Source: Acidimicrobiaceae bacterium (GTDB lineage Bacteria > Actinomycetota > Acidimicrobiia > Acidimicrobiales > UBA8592). From it: 64,000 bases of DNA. Location: positions 299,161 to 363,160 of the forward strand of contig JAHECR010000001.1 in assembly GCA_024641655.1 (NCBI GenBank), given 5' to 3'. Below, in pieces: positions 15,616 to 26,513 of the stretch (positions are counted from its first letter, which is position 1; each line of letters begins with the position of its first letter). The notes under the pieces were generated by a model that was not told where the DNA came from, made no database searches, and saw only the letters and a list, made by a program, of their open reading frames with translations. The translations under genes and the position numbers were made by a program.

Positions 15616-16661
15616 TCACGTCCGAGCGGACGTGAGGTTCACGACGGTCTCACCCGACAGGCGCGGACCGCTCGTGTGGAGGTGGCAGAACACGGTGGTC
15701 CCGTCCGCGGTGTCGAACGCCGGAGGGTCGACGCTGCGACAGATGTCGAGCGTGTAGCGGCACCGGGTGTGGAAGCGGCAACCCGCCGGGGGTGCGACCG
15801 GCGACGGGATGTCGCCTTCGAGCACGATGCGCTCTCGCTGGCGTTGTTGTTTGGGATTCGCCAATGGGATCGCGGAGAGCAACGCCTCGGTGTAGGGGTG
15901 CTTGGGCCGGGTGTACACCTGCTCGGCGGCACCCTGCTCGACGATGCGACCGAGGTACATCACGGCGATGCGGTCGCTCACGTGGCGCACGACCGCGAGG
16001 TCGTGGGCGATGAACAGGTAGGAGAGCCCGAACTCGGGTTGGAGGTCGGCGAGCAGGTTGATGACGTCGGCCTGGATCGACACGTCGAGCGCGCTCACCG
16101 GCTCGTCGAGCACGAGGAGCTTCGGATGCAGGAGCAGCGCCCGAGCAATGGCGATGCGTTGCAGCTGACCGCCTGAGAACTCGCGTGGGTAGCGGACCCG
16201 ATGGTTCGGGTCGAGCCGCACCGTCTTGAGTATGTCGCCGATCAGGTCGGTCTTCTCGGTCTTCGACAGGTTGGGACGGAAGGTCTTGAGTGGCTCGTTG
16301 AGGCTTGCGCCGATGGTCGACAGCGGGTCGAACGACGAGTAGGGGTCCTGGAACACGATCTGCATCTCTTCGCGCAACGGCCGCAGCTCCCTGACGCTGA
16401 GCCCCACGATGTCGCGGCCGTCGAGAAGGACCTCCCCCGACGTTGCCGGCAGCAGCCCGATGAGCACGCGCCCGAGGGTGGATTTGCCCGAACCGGACTC
16501 GCCGACGAGCCCGAGGGTCTCGCCGGGCCCGAGGGCCACGTTCACGCCGTCGACGGCCTGGACCTGGCCGACGGTGCGTCGCAGCAGCCCGCGTCGGATG
16601 GGGAAGTGCTTGACGACGTCGCTGGCCTCGAGGATCTTCGGAGCCCGGTGCGCTGAATCGG

Positions 16662-16665
<4 letters not shown>
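15616..16665 (-). CDS. Peptide-type ABC transporter ATP-binding protein (OppF/DppF-like)
   Basis: A 349-residue ATPase with Walker A GESGSGKST, Q-loop QDPYSSFDPL, signature FSGGQLQRIAIAR, Walker B LLVLDEP and switch His in FIAHDLAVV. The C-terminal oligopeptide-transporter extension contains a cysteine cluster (CRFHTRCRYTLDIC), typical of Opp/Dpp ATPases that carry a [4Fe-4S]-like site. The ATG at 16665 overlaps the stop of the fused permease-ATPase gene (ATGA). It is the last gene of the substrate-binding protein-permease-permease/ATPase-ATPase operon. Confidence 0.93.
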
Positions 16666-18658
<1,993 letters not shown>

Positions 18659-18662
<4 letters not shown>

Positions 18663-19615
18663 GTCACGCGCACCTTCGGGTTGAGGAAGCCGTAGGTGAT
18701 GTCGAGCAGCAGGTTGATGGTCACGTTGCTGATGACGAAGAACAGCACGACGCCCTGGATCACGGGAACGTCCTGATTGGTGAGCGCACGGATCAGGTAG
18801 GAACCCAACCCGGGTATGCCGAAGAGCTGCTCGATGATGACCGTGCCGCCGAGCAGGAAGGTGAGCTGGAGGGCCACGACGGTGACCGCAGGGATACCCG
18901 CGTTCTTCAGGGCGTACTTGCCGACGACCCGCAGCGGCGACTGCCCCGTCGCCCATGCGGTCCGAACGTAGTTCGACCCCATCACGTCGATGAGCGCGGC
19001 GCGCAGCTGGCGGGCGACTGAGGACGCCGAGACCAGCCCGAGCGACAGTGCCGGCAGCGTCACCGTCTTGAGCCACGGGCCGATGCCCTCGCTCAGCCGG
19101 TTGAAGCCCGACGTCGGGAAGAAGGGATCACGGCCACGCGCGAGCACGACGATCAGCAACATGGCGACGAAGAAGTTGGGGATCGCCAGCCCGATGCTGG
19201 TCCCGCTGACGCCGATCCGGTCGATCGTGCGGCCGGGCTTCATCCCCGACACGATCCCGATGGGAACCCCGATGAGCAGCCCGACGGTCAGGGCTGCGAA
19301 CGCCAAGGAGGCCGTGACCGGCAGGCGGGTCTTGATTTCCTGCCACACCGTGATCCGGTCACCGACGAAGAGCGAGGAGCCGAAGTCGAGCCGCACCGCG
19401 TCGCCGAGCCAACGGCCATACCGCTCGACCAGCGGGTCGTCGAGGCGGAGTTGCTGGGTGATCTCCTCGACCCGTTCGCGTGTGGCGGCCTCGCCTCCGG
19501 CCAGCGTGACGGCCGGGTTGCCGGGGAGCAGCGCCGACAACATGAACACGCCGAACGACACGATCAGCAGGATGGGAATCAATGTCAGCACGCGCCGTGC
19601 AATCAAGCCCAACAT
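18659..19615 (-). CDS. Peptide-type ABC transporter permease (DppB-like)
   Basis: A 318-residue permease beginning ARRVLTLIPILLIVSFGVFML, the characteristic first helix of DppB/OppB proteins. About six transmembrane helices follow, with an EAA-type loop (ATGQSPLRVVGKYALKNAG). It partners the fused DppC-like domain to form the membrane channel. It lies 53 bp downstream of the substrate-binding lipoprotein gene and overlaps the fused permease-ATPase gene by ATGA. Confidence 0.93.
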
Positions 19616-19668
19616 GTGCGGTTCCCCCCGTGATCGTGTCGTTCGGTCGTGTGAGCGTCAGATGGGTA

Positions 19669-21369
19669 TCAGCCCTTCTTCACGTACATGGCCGCGACGT
19701 CGGGCACGCGCACACCCTGGAAGTTCGGGATGTAGCGGGGATCGCCGACACGATCCTCGTAGTAGCCGATGCTGTCGGTGCCGAAGACACCGAAGATGTT
19801 CACCGCATCTTCGAGCGCGACCCGATCGAGTGCATACCAGGCATCCTTCGCGTCCTGGCTCGTGGACCCGACTGCCTTGATCTTGGCGATCTGCTCGTTG
19901 AGCGCTGGGTTCTCGTACTGGCAGATGTTGCCGATCGAGGCACCGGTGAGGTTACGGGTGACCTTGTCGAGGCCGCTACGGGTCAGGGGGAAGAAGTACA
20001 GCGGCAGCTTGTTGTTGATGAAGAAGTCGTTGATCAGGTCCGTCGAGAGTTCGAGGTTGACCTTCACGCCGATCTTCGCCCAGTCCTGCTGCACCAGCAA
20101 GCTGAATTGCTCGCCCGCGGACCCCGCCGGTGCGACGTAGATCGAGAACTCGAACCCATCGGGCCACTCGGTCTCCGCGAGGAGCGCCTTGGCCTTGTCG
20201 AGATCCTGGGCGTAGTAGTCGTCGAGCGCCGGATCGTGGAACGGATGGCCCTTGGGCCAGAAGCCGTACTGACCTTCGCTCTTGCCATCGAAGAGGACCT
20301 TGTTGATCTGCTCACGGTCGATGGCGTAGTTGAGCGCTTGACGCACCTTCACATCGGCGAGCTGGGGAACCTGGAGCTTCTCGCCGCCCTTGCACATCTG
20401 ACCCCAGAACAGCACCGACGGCGTCGTCGCGGTGTCGAAGTACATCCCGGTGCCCTGGAGCGCCTGGATGTTTCCGCTGCTCAGGCCGATCGGGGCGACG
20501 TCGACGGCGTTGGACTTGAGCGCGTTGACGACGGCGTTGGCATCGACGGCACTGTTGACGTGGATGAACTCGACGGTCGGGATGCGGATGGCGTCGGCAT
20601 TCCAGTAGTCAGGGTTCTTCTTGAGGACCATCTTGTCCTCGTAGACCAGTGAGTCGAGCACGTACGGCCCGGCGCCGATCGGCGTCTCCTGCATGTTGAC
20701 GCCACCCTCGACGGCCTTCTGCGACCACATCATGGTCTCGCCGCGGGACAGCATCGGGTAGAAGGTGCCCACGACGGGTGCCTGGAAGTTGATGGTGAAG
20801 ACGTAGTCGCTGTCGACCTTGACGAACGACATCTGACGGAGCTCGTCGGCCATGGCGCCGCCCTTGCCCTCGTCACGGTTGCGTCGGAGGTTCCACGCGG
20901 CCACCTCGGCGGTGAGCTCGCTGCCGTCGGTGAACATCACGCCTTCGCGCAGGGTGACCTGGATCGACGTCGAGCTGGTGACCTCGGCGCTCAGGGCGAG
21001 GTGCGGCGTGTAGGTACCGTCGAACTCCTCCTGGAGCAGCACGTCGGTGAGCAGCAGGTGCTGGGTCACCGCCGGCGTCGACATCTGTGGCATGTCGAGG
21101 ATCGCCGTGTTCGTCGTCGCCGTCAGATCGGTCGGCAGACGCAGCACACCGTCGGGGTCGCCGTCAGCGGGAAGGTTGCTCCCCGCCTCGGTCGGCGCCG
21201 GCGTGGGCGTCGGCTGTGGCGTCGCGGTTGCCTCGGGCGTCGTGCCGTCGGCCGACGTGTCGTCGCTCGCTGTGCTGTCGTCGTCACCGCAAGCGGCCGC
21301 GATCAACGCAAAGGCGAACAGGACTGCAAGAAGCCGTACCAGGACATTGCTGGTTCGACGATGCTGCAT
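19669..21369 (-). CDS. Peptide-type ABC transporter substrate-binding lipoprotein
   Basis: A 566-residue family 5 solute-binding protein. The lipobox LIAAACG places the lipidated cysteine at about residue 27, followed by an acidic, then Pro/Thr-rich linker. SBP_bac_5 landmarks include VTLREGVMFTDGSELTAEVAAWNLRR (shown in part) and GAGPYVLDSLVYEDKMVLKKN. It delivers ligand to the DppB/DppCD/DppF system encoded downstream. The ligand could be a peptide or another amphipathic compound. The start is ATG 21369 behind AGGGGGG. The 21370-21656 gap upstream holds this gene's promoter region and that of the divergent amidohydrolase. Confidence 0.93.
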   Translation of the reverse strand: MQHRRTSNVLVRLLAVLFAFALIAAACGDDDSTASDDTSADGTTPEATATPQPTPTPAPTEAGSNLPADGDPDGVLRLPTDLTATTNTAILDMPQMSTPAVTQHLLLTDVLLQEEFDGTYTPHLALSAEVTSSTSIQVTLREGVMFTDGSELTAEVAAWNLRRNRDEGKGGAMADELRQMSFVKVDSDYVFTINFQAPVVGTFYPMLSRGETMMWSQKAVEGGVNMQETPIGAGPYVLDSLVYEDKMVLKKNPDYWNADAIRIPTVEFIHVNSAVDANAVVNALKSNAVDVAPIGLSSGNIQALQGTGMYFDTATTPSVLFWGQMCKGGEKLQVPQLADVKVRQALNYAIDREQINKVLFDGKSEGQYGFWPKGHPFHDPALDDYYAQDLDKAKALLAETEWPDGFEFSIYVAPAGSAGEQFSLLVQQDWAKIGVKVNLELSTDLINDFFINNKLPLYFFPLTRSGLDKVTRNLTGASIGNICQYENPALNEQIAKIKAVGSTSQDAKDAWYALDRVALEDAVNIFGVFGTDSIGYYEDRVGDPRYIPNFQGVRVPDVAAMYVKKG

Positions 21370-21576
21370 GGGATCCCCCCCTGATTAAGGACGCGGTGAC
21401 CTGTGTCACTCGCAAATTGCCCCGTCGTTCTACCACACGGGCAATCGGCCGCCAATTCGAAACCGGATTCCGCGGGAGGGCGCGAACCGCCCCTGACAAC
21501 CCCAGCGATCGCCCCCTTCACGGGCCGATTCGCCGACGATTTCGGCCCTGGCACACTCGACGCAACGGGGGTGGGC

Positions 21577-21604
21577 TTGACTCCCCGGACCTGCTCGCTA
21601 GGCT
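21577..21604 (+). promoter_or_regulatory. Candidate sigma-A-type promoter for the 21657 amidohydrolase
   Basis: TTGACT (21577-21582) and TAGGCT (21599-21604) are separated by 16 bp, about 53 bp before the start codon. The match is by eye, with no transcription data. Confidence 0.4.
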
Positions 21605-21656
21605 CGAAATCGATACCGGACTGGAGCGCCCAGTCGACCGAACAGGGGGAACAGGC

Positions 21657-22970
21657 ATGCAACTCGAGGACATGATCCTCATCAGCGTCGACGATCACAT
21701 CGTGGAACCGCCGTCGCTGGGTGACTTCTTCCGGGAGAACCTCCCCGCGAAGTACAAGGACCGCGCACCCAAGGTGATCCGGCGCGACGACGGCACCGAC
21801 GCGTGGCTCATCGAGGGCCAGCAGATCTCGACGTTCGGTCTCAATGCCGTGCAGGGTCGCCCACGAGAGGCGTGGGGGGCCGATCCCAAGAGCTTCGACC
21901 AGGTCCGCCCGGGCACCTACGACGTCCACGAGCGCATCCGCGACATGGACGTCAACGGGGTGCTGGCGTCACTGAACTTCCCGTCGTGGCCTGGCCTCGG
22001 CGGGCAGTTCTTCCTGCAGAACAAGGACACCGACTACGTCGCGGCGATGGTCCGCACCTACAACGACTGGCACATCCACGAGTGGTGCAATGCCTACCCG
22101 GGCCGCTTCGTCCCCTTGGGCATCTCGGGCTTCATGCTCGGCGCGGACTGGATGGGCGACGAGATCCGCCGCCTCGCCGACCTGGGCTGCCACGCAGTGT
22201 CGTGCCACCCCGACGCCTACCGCTTCGGGTCACCGGACTACCACGGCGACGAGTGGGATCCGGCATGGAAGGCCGCCGAGGAGACCGGCTCGGTGATGGT
22301 GTTCCACTTCGGCGGCATGCCCAACTTCATGCCCCGCTCGCCGTTCTCGGTGATCCCCCACGTGATGCCGTTCCAGACGGCGATCTTCGCCGCCGAGCTG
22401 CTCTGGTCGCCGATCTTCCGGCGGTTCCCCGACATCAAGTTCGCGCTGGCCGAAGGCGGCGTCGGTTGGATCGGCTACTTCCTCGAGAAGGCCGACTTCG
22501 TCTACGACCACCACCGCGCGTGGACCGGCGAGGACTTCGGCGACCAGCTCCCGAGCCAGGTGTTTCGCGACCACGTGCAGGGCTGCTTCATCGACGACTT
22601 CACCGGCCTCAACCTCCGTGGCCAGACCGGGATCGACATGCTCACGTGGGAGTGCGACTATCCGCACTCCGACGCGACCTGGCCCACCTCGCCGGAGGTG
22701 CTTTGGAAGTCGCTGCAGGCCGCCAACCTCTCCGACGAGGAGATCCACAAGGTCAGCTGGGAGAACGCGGCGCGCTGGTACAACTTCGACCCGTTCGAGC
22801 ACCGCAGCCGGGAGGAGTGCACCGTCGGCGCGCTGCGCGCCAAGGCCGGCGACGTCGACACCACGCCGCGTGAATACGGCGAGTTCGACCATACCCACCA
22901 GCTCAACGCCGGCAATGCCATTGCGTTCATGAACCGCGACGCCGACATCGCCAAGACACCGGGCAGCTGA
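21657..22970 (+). CDS. Amidohydrolase family 2 (metal-dependent TIM-barrel hydrolase)
   Basis: A 437-residue member of the ACMSD-like amidohydrolase-2 group. Metal-site features are the N-terminal SVDDHIVEP (Asp/His), the mid-chain His in VMVFHFGGMP and the C-terminal Asp in ECDYPHSDATWP. Enzymes of this group hydrolyse or decarboxylate cyclic or aromatic acids; the substrate is unknown. The start is ATG 21657 behind AGGGGGA. It closely resembles the protein encoded at 26514-27788 (both have LEDMILIS.DDHI.EPP) and is a paralogue of the 25300 gene. It is monocistronic, with a candidate promoter upstream and a hairpin terminator downstream. Confidence 0.88.
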   Translation: MQLEDMILISVDDHIVEPPSLGDFFRENLPAKYKDRAPKVIRRDDGTDAWLIEGQQISTFGLNAVQGRPREAWGADPKSFDQVRPGTYDVHERIRDMDVNGVLASLNFPSWPGLGGQFFLQNKDTDYVAAMVRTYNDWHIHEWCNAYPGRFVPLGISGFMLGADWMGDEIRRLADLGCHAVSCHPDAYRFGSPDYHGDEWDPAWKAAEETGSVMVFHFGGMPNFMPRSPFSVIPHVMPFQTAIFAAELLWSPIFRRFPDIKFALAEGGVGWIGYFLEKADFVYDHHRAWTGEDFGDQLPSQVFRDHVQGCFIDDFTGLNLRGQTGIDMLTWECDYPHSDATWPTSPEVLWKSLQAANLSDEEIHKVSWENAARWYNFDPFEHRSREECTVGALRAKAGDVDTTPREYGEFDHTHQLNAGNAIAFMNRDADIAKTPGS

Positions 22971-22998
22971 CAGCGCCGGCCACGGACGCGGACAAGAC

Positions 22999-23026
22999 GG
23001 GCCCGCCCGGGAAATCGGGCGGGCCC
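22999..23026. terminator. Bidirectional hairpin terminator
   Basis: An 11-base perfect inverted repeat (22999-23009 and 23016-23026, loop GGAAAT) lies between the convergent amidohydrolase and GntR genes. Confidence 0.65.
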
Positions 23027-23044
23027 GGCCGCGTCAGCAAGAGG

Positions 23045-23821
23045 TCACGTCGGCGACCGCCGCGCGCGGGCGAGGTCGGCGACCCGCAGGTCGGGGTAGA
23101 AGTCCTGAAGTGCGCCGCGAATCGCCGCCGCCTGGGCTTCGTAAGCAGTGCGAGCCTCGGTCGCGCGACCTGCGGACACGTGTTCGACGATCAAGCGCCA
23201 GGCCGTCGCGGTCGCGGCTTCGGTGTGCACCACCTCGTCTCTGGTGGTTCGCGCGTAGAACTCGTCGGCGGCCATCGCGAGGTCGTGGGTGACGATGTGG
23301 CGCAGCGTCTCCACCAGGAGCGTCTCGACGGAGTTGCCGGCGAGGCGCACCGCGACGTCACCGACCTCGACGAGCTGACGGAAGTAGACGCTGACGTCGC
23401 CGATCCCGGCGTCGAGATCGGCGACAGCGGCCTCGAGTTCGCCGATGGGTGTGCCCCGTTGTGCCAGACGCTCGATGGCGGCAGCGACGATTCGGTCACG
23501 TGCCAAATAGACCTCCGACATCCGCGAGTCCGCGAGCTGCAGCGCCAGCGTGATCCCCTGCGCCGCCTCGGCGAGCGTCGGATGCCGCACCCGGGGGCCA
23601 CCCCCGAGGCCGCGCTTGATCTCGACCAGGCCGTGAGACTCGAGAATCCGCAACGCGGCGCGCACGACGGGGGTCGACATCCCGTACTCGGCCTCGAGGT
23701 CCTTTTCCACCGGCAACGCGTCGCCAGCTTTGAACTCACCGCCGGCGATCCGTTCGCGAAGGTCGTTGGCCACCATCATCGAAGCCTTGGGCGCCGGCGC
23801 GCTCGGTTCGGTGACGGCCAT
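23045..23821 (-). CDS. GntR-family (FadR-like) transcriptional regulator
   Basis: A 258-residue regulator. The N-terminal winged helix-turn-helix (VANDLRERIAGGEFKAGDALP, EYGMSTPVVRAALRILESHGL, IKRGLGGGP) is followed by an all-helical FCD-type effector domain with acidic/His positions (RDRIVAAAIERLA, LRHIVTHDLAMAADEFY). Such proteins repress acid or acyl-CoA catabolic genes and are released by a pathway metabolite. It is transcribed divergently from the CaiB-type CoA-transferase gene (131 bp). The perfect palindrome at 23851 in that gap is the obvious candidate operator. Confidence 0.9.
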   Translation of the reverse strand: MAVTEPSAPAPKASMMVANDLRERIAGGEFKAGDALPVEKDLEAEYGMSTPVVRAALRILESHGLVEIKRGLGGGPRVRHPTLAEAAQGITLALQLADSRMSEVYLARDRIVAAAIERLAQRGTPIGELEAAVADLDAGIGDVSVYFRQLVEVGDVAVRLAGNSVETLLVETLRHIVTHDLAMAADEFYARTTRDEVVHTEAATATAWRLIVEHVSAGRATEARTAYEAQAAAIRGALQDFYPDLRVADLARARRSPT

Positions 23822-23850
23822 CGCCCCAGACTAGGTGGACCCGAGCGGGC

Positions 23851-23865
23851 CTGCACCCGGTGCAG
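23851..23865. promoter_or_regulatory. Candidate GntR operator palindrome
   Basis: CTGCACCCGGTGCAG is a 7-1-7 perfect inverted repeat in the divergent region between the GntR gene and the CoA-transferase gene. A TATGCC/CATACT -10-like stretch follows at 23870-23880. The role is inferred from position and symmetry. Confidence 0.45.
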
Positions 23866-23952
23866 CGCCTATGCCATACTCAGGACCGCTTTTCGTGGCC
23901 TGCGCAGGTCGAGCCGCGAACCGAGGGCACCCACCCCAGGAGGACGAACACC

Positions 23953-25170
23953 ATGGGCCAACGCCCACTCGAAGGTATCAAGGTCATCGAGGTCTCGATG
24001 TGGGCGTTCGTGCCCTCCTGCGGCGCCGTGCTGAGCGACTGGGGCGCCGACGTCATCAAGATCGAGCCGCCGTCGGGCGACCCGATCCGAGGCCTCAACA
24101 TGGGCGGTATCGCTCCGGGCACCGGCGGGTTCACCTTCATGTACGAGATCTTCAACCGCGGCAAGCGCAGCGTTTCGATGGACCTCAACGTCGACGGCGC
24201 CGTTGAGCTCCTGTACAAGATGGTCGCCGATGCGGACGTGTTCCTGGTGAGCCTGCTGCCGTCGGCACGGCGCAAACTCAAGATCGAGGTGGACGACATC
24301 CGGGCCCACAATCCGAACATCATCTACGCGGCGGGCAACGGCCAGGGCGCCCTCGGCGAGGAAGCCGACAAGGGCGGCTACGACTCGATCTCGTTCTGGG
24401 CCCGCAGCGGCATCGCCTCGGCGGTGACGCCCAACGATGCCCCCTATCCGCTCGCCATGCCCGGCGGCGCATTCGGCGACGGCACCAGCGGCGCCATTTT
24501 CGCCGGTGGCATCGCGGCCGCGATTGCCCAACGCGAACGCACCGGTGAGGCCGCCATCGTCGACGGTTCGCTCCTGGGCACCGGCATGTGGGCTCTACAG
24601 CCCGGCATCGTCGGCGCCAACCTGCTCGGCATCGACGAGATGCCAAAGGCCGGTCGCACGGCGATGCCCAACCCCCTCGTCAACAACTACCGCACCTCCG
24701 ACGACCGCTTCGTGGCCCTGTGCATGCTGCAGGGTCAGCGTTACTGGCCCGGGCTGTGTGCCGCCATCGGTCGAGACGACCTCATCGAGCACCCCGATTA
24801 CGCCGACGACGCGTCCCGCGGCGCCAACATCGAGGCCTGCATCGCCGAGCTCGACGCGACCTTCGCCACGAAACCGCTCGCCGAGTGGGTCCAGATCCTG
24901 GCCGCCCAACCGGGCCAGTGGAACGTCGTGCAGAAGGCCGGCGAGCTCGTGCGCGATCCCGCAGCGCTCGCCAACGGCTTCGTGCAGGACGTCGACTACG
25001 GCGACGGTCGGAGCCTCACCATGGTCAGCACCCCCGTGCAGTTCGATCGCAAGCCCTCGCCGGCATCACCCGCCCACGAGCTCGGCAGCGACACCGACGC
25101 GATCATGGCCGAGATCGGCCTCGACGAGGACGCGATCATCAACGCCAAGATCGCCGGCATCTTGCTCTGA
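23953..25170 (+). CDS. CaiB/BaiF (family III) CoA-transferase
   Basis: A 405-residue single-module CoA-transferase. It starts PLEGIKVIEVSMWAFVPSCGAVLSDWGADVIKIEPPSGDP (given in part), the family N-terminus. The catalytic Asp is assigned to GGAFGDGTSGAIFAG, followed by RERTGEAAIVDGSLL. It would activate a carboxylate by CoA transfer at the head of a catabolic pathway. The start is ATG 23953 behind AGGAGGA. It is 129 bp upstream of the amidohydrolase at 25300 on the same strand. The divergent GntR gene probably regulates it. Unlike the two tandem proteins in the window it has only one module. Confidence 0.92.
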   Translation: MGQRPLEGIKVIEVSMWAFVPSCGAVLSDWGADVIKIEPPSGDPIRGLNMGGIAPGTGGFTFMYEIFNRGKRSVSMDLNVDGAVELLYKMVADADVFLVSLLPSARRKLKIEVDDIRAHNPNIIYAAGNGQGALGEEADKGGYDSISFWARSGIASAVTPNDAPYPLAMPGGAFGDGTSGAIFAGGIAAAIAQRERTGEAAIVDGSLLGTGMWALQPGIVGANLLGIDEMPKAGRTAMPNPLVNNYRTSDDRFVALCMLQGQRYWPGLCAAIGRDDLIEHPDYADDASRGANIEACIAELDATFATKPLAEWVQILAAQPGQWNVVQKAGELVRDPAALANGFVQDVDYGDGRSLTMVSTPVQFDRKPSPASPAHELGSDTDAIMAEIGLDEDAIINAKIAGILL

Positions 25171-25235
25171 GGAAACGCCGCCCGAGACGCGGTGACGGTC
25201 CGGTACCGCGCCACTCGACGGTGAATCCGAGACCG

Positions 25236-25256
25236 GTTTCCACCTAAGGTGGGAAC
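25236..25256. promoter_or_regulatory. Near-perfect palindrome upstream of the 25300 amidohydrolase
   Basis: Arms GTTTCCACC and GGTGGGAAC (one G-T mismatch) flank TAA, 43 bp before the start codon. It could be an operator or a leader hairpin. No similar sequence was seen beside the other amidohydrolases. Confidence 0.35.
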
Positions 25257-25299
25257 CCGAGGCACCATTCAGCCGAACCACACCTCCCGGAGGTCCGCA

Positions 25300-26430
25300 A
25301 TGCCACTTCAAGACGACGTTCAGATCGTCTCCGTCGACGACCACGTCATCGAGCACCCCGACGTCTTCCAGGACCGCCTGCCCGAGAAGCTCAAGGCGCG
25401 TGGGCCGAAGATCACCCACACCCCCGAGGGCAAGGACGTCTGGATCATCGACGGCGTCCCGCACCCGAGCGTCGGCCTCAACGCCGTGGCGGGCAAGCCA
25501 CGCGAGGAGTACGGACTCGAACCCACCGCCTACGACGACATGCGGCCGGGCTGCTACACGATCGAGGATCGCATCGCCGACATGGACGTCGACGGCATCC
25601 ACGCCCAACTGTGTTTCCCGAGCCTCCCCGGGTTCGCGGGCTCCACGTTCATGAACATGCCCGACAAGGAGCTCGCGGCTGCCTGCGTCACGGCGTGGAA
25701 CGACTGGTGCATCGACGAGTGGTGCGCCGGCATGCCCGGCCGTCAGATCCCGCTGTCGTTGGTCCCGTTCTGGGACATCGATCTCACGGTCAAGGAAACC
25801 GAGCGCGTGCTCGCCAAGGGAAGCCGGACCATCTCGTTCACCGAGATGCCCCACGCCCTCGGCCTGCCCTCCTATCACACCGACCACTGGGACCCGTTCT
25901 TCGCCCTCCTCAACGAGGCGAACGTCCCCCTGTCGATCCACTTCGGATCCGGTGGCGGGCCCAACGTCGCCGCCGATGCCCCCTTCACCACGGCGATCGC
26001 GATGTACGGGCTCAACTCGGTCCTTGCGACCATCGACCTGTGCAACACCCGCATCTTCGAGCGGTTCCCGAACCTGAAGTTCGCCCTGTCCGAAGGTGGC
26101 ATCGGCTGGATGCCCTATGCCCTCGAGCGCATGGACTACACGTGGGAGCGGCACCGGTACTACACGGGCATGGTCGACGCGCAGAAGCCGTCGGACATCT
26201 TCCGCGAGCACATCTACGGCTGCTTCATCCACGACGAAGCCGGCCTGCACAACGTGGACCGTATCGGGGTCGACAACATCATGTTCGAGGGCGACTACCC
26301 GCACTCCGACAGCAACTGGCCCCATGCTCGCAAGATGTTGGCGGAGTCGCTGGCGCATCTGCCCGACGACGTGTGCCGCAAGATCGCCGAGGACAACGCG
26401 AGGAAGCTGTTCAACTGGCCACGGCAGTAG
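25300..26430 (+). CDS. Amidohydrolase family 2
   Basis: A 376-residue metal-dependent hydrolase related to the 21657 and 26514 proteins. Features are IVSVDDHVIEHPDVF at the N-terminus, LSIHFGSGG (metal His), FALSEGGIGWMPYALERMDY and EGDYPHSDSNWPHA (catalytic Asp). The start is ATG 25300 with GGAGGT 5 bases upstream. It is about 50 residues shorter than its two relatives, lacking their C-terminal extension. Its position downstream of the CoA-transferase and GntR genes suggests a shared pathway for a cyclic carboxylate; the substrate is unknown. Confidence 0.88.
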   Translation: MPLQDDVQIVSVDDHVIEHPDVFQDRLPEKLKARGPKITHTPEGKDVWIIDGVPHPSVGLNAVAGKPREEYGLEPTAYDDMRPGCYTIEDRIADMDVDGIHAQLCFPSLPGFAGSTFMNMPDKELAAACVTAWNDWCIDEWCAGMPGRQIPLSLVPFWDIDLTVKETERVLAKGSRTISFTEMPHALGLPSYHTDHWDPFFALLNEANVPLSIHFGSGGGPNVAADAPFTTAIAMYGLNSVLATIDLCNTRIFERFPNLKFALSEGGIGWMPYALERMDYTWERHRYYTGMVDAQKPSDIFREHIYGCFIHDEAGLHNVDRIGVDNIMFEGDYPHSDSNWPHARKMLAESLAHLPDDVCRKIAEDNARKLFNWPRQ

Positions 26431-26463
26431 CACTGAAGCAGCGACTCCCTCGCCGAGCGCGCG

Positions 26464-26500
26464 AAACGGCCGGCAGCGCATCACGCGCCGCCGGCCGTTT
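26464..26500. terminator. Bidirectional hairpin terminator
   Basis: Arms AAACGGCCGGC and GCCGGCCGTTT (11 bp, 15-base loop) sit between convergent amidohydrolase genes. The arms supply a T-rich end in both directions. Confidence 0.65.
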
Positions 26501-26513
26501 CCGGTCTTCAGGC

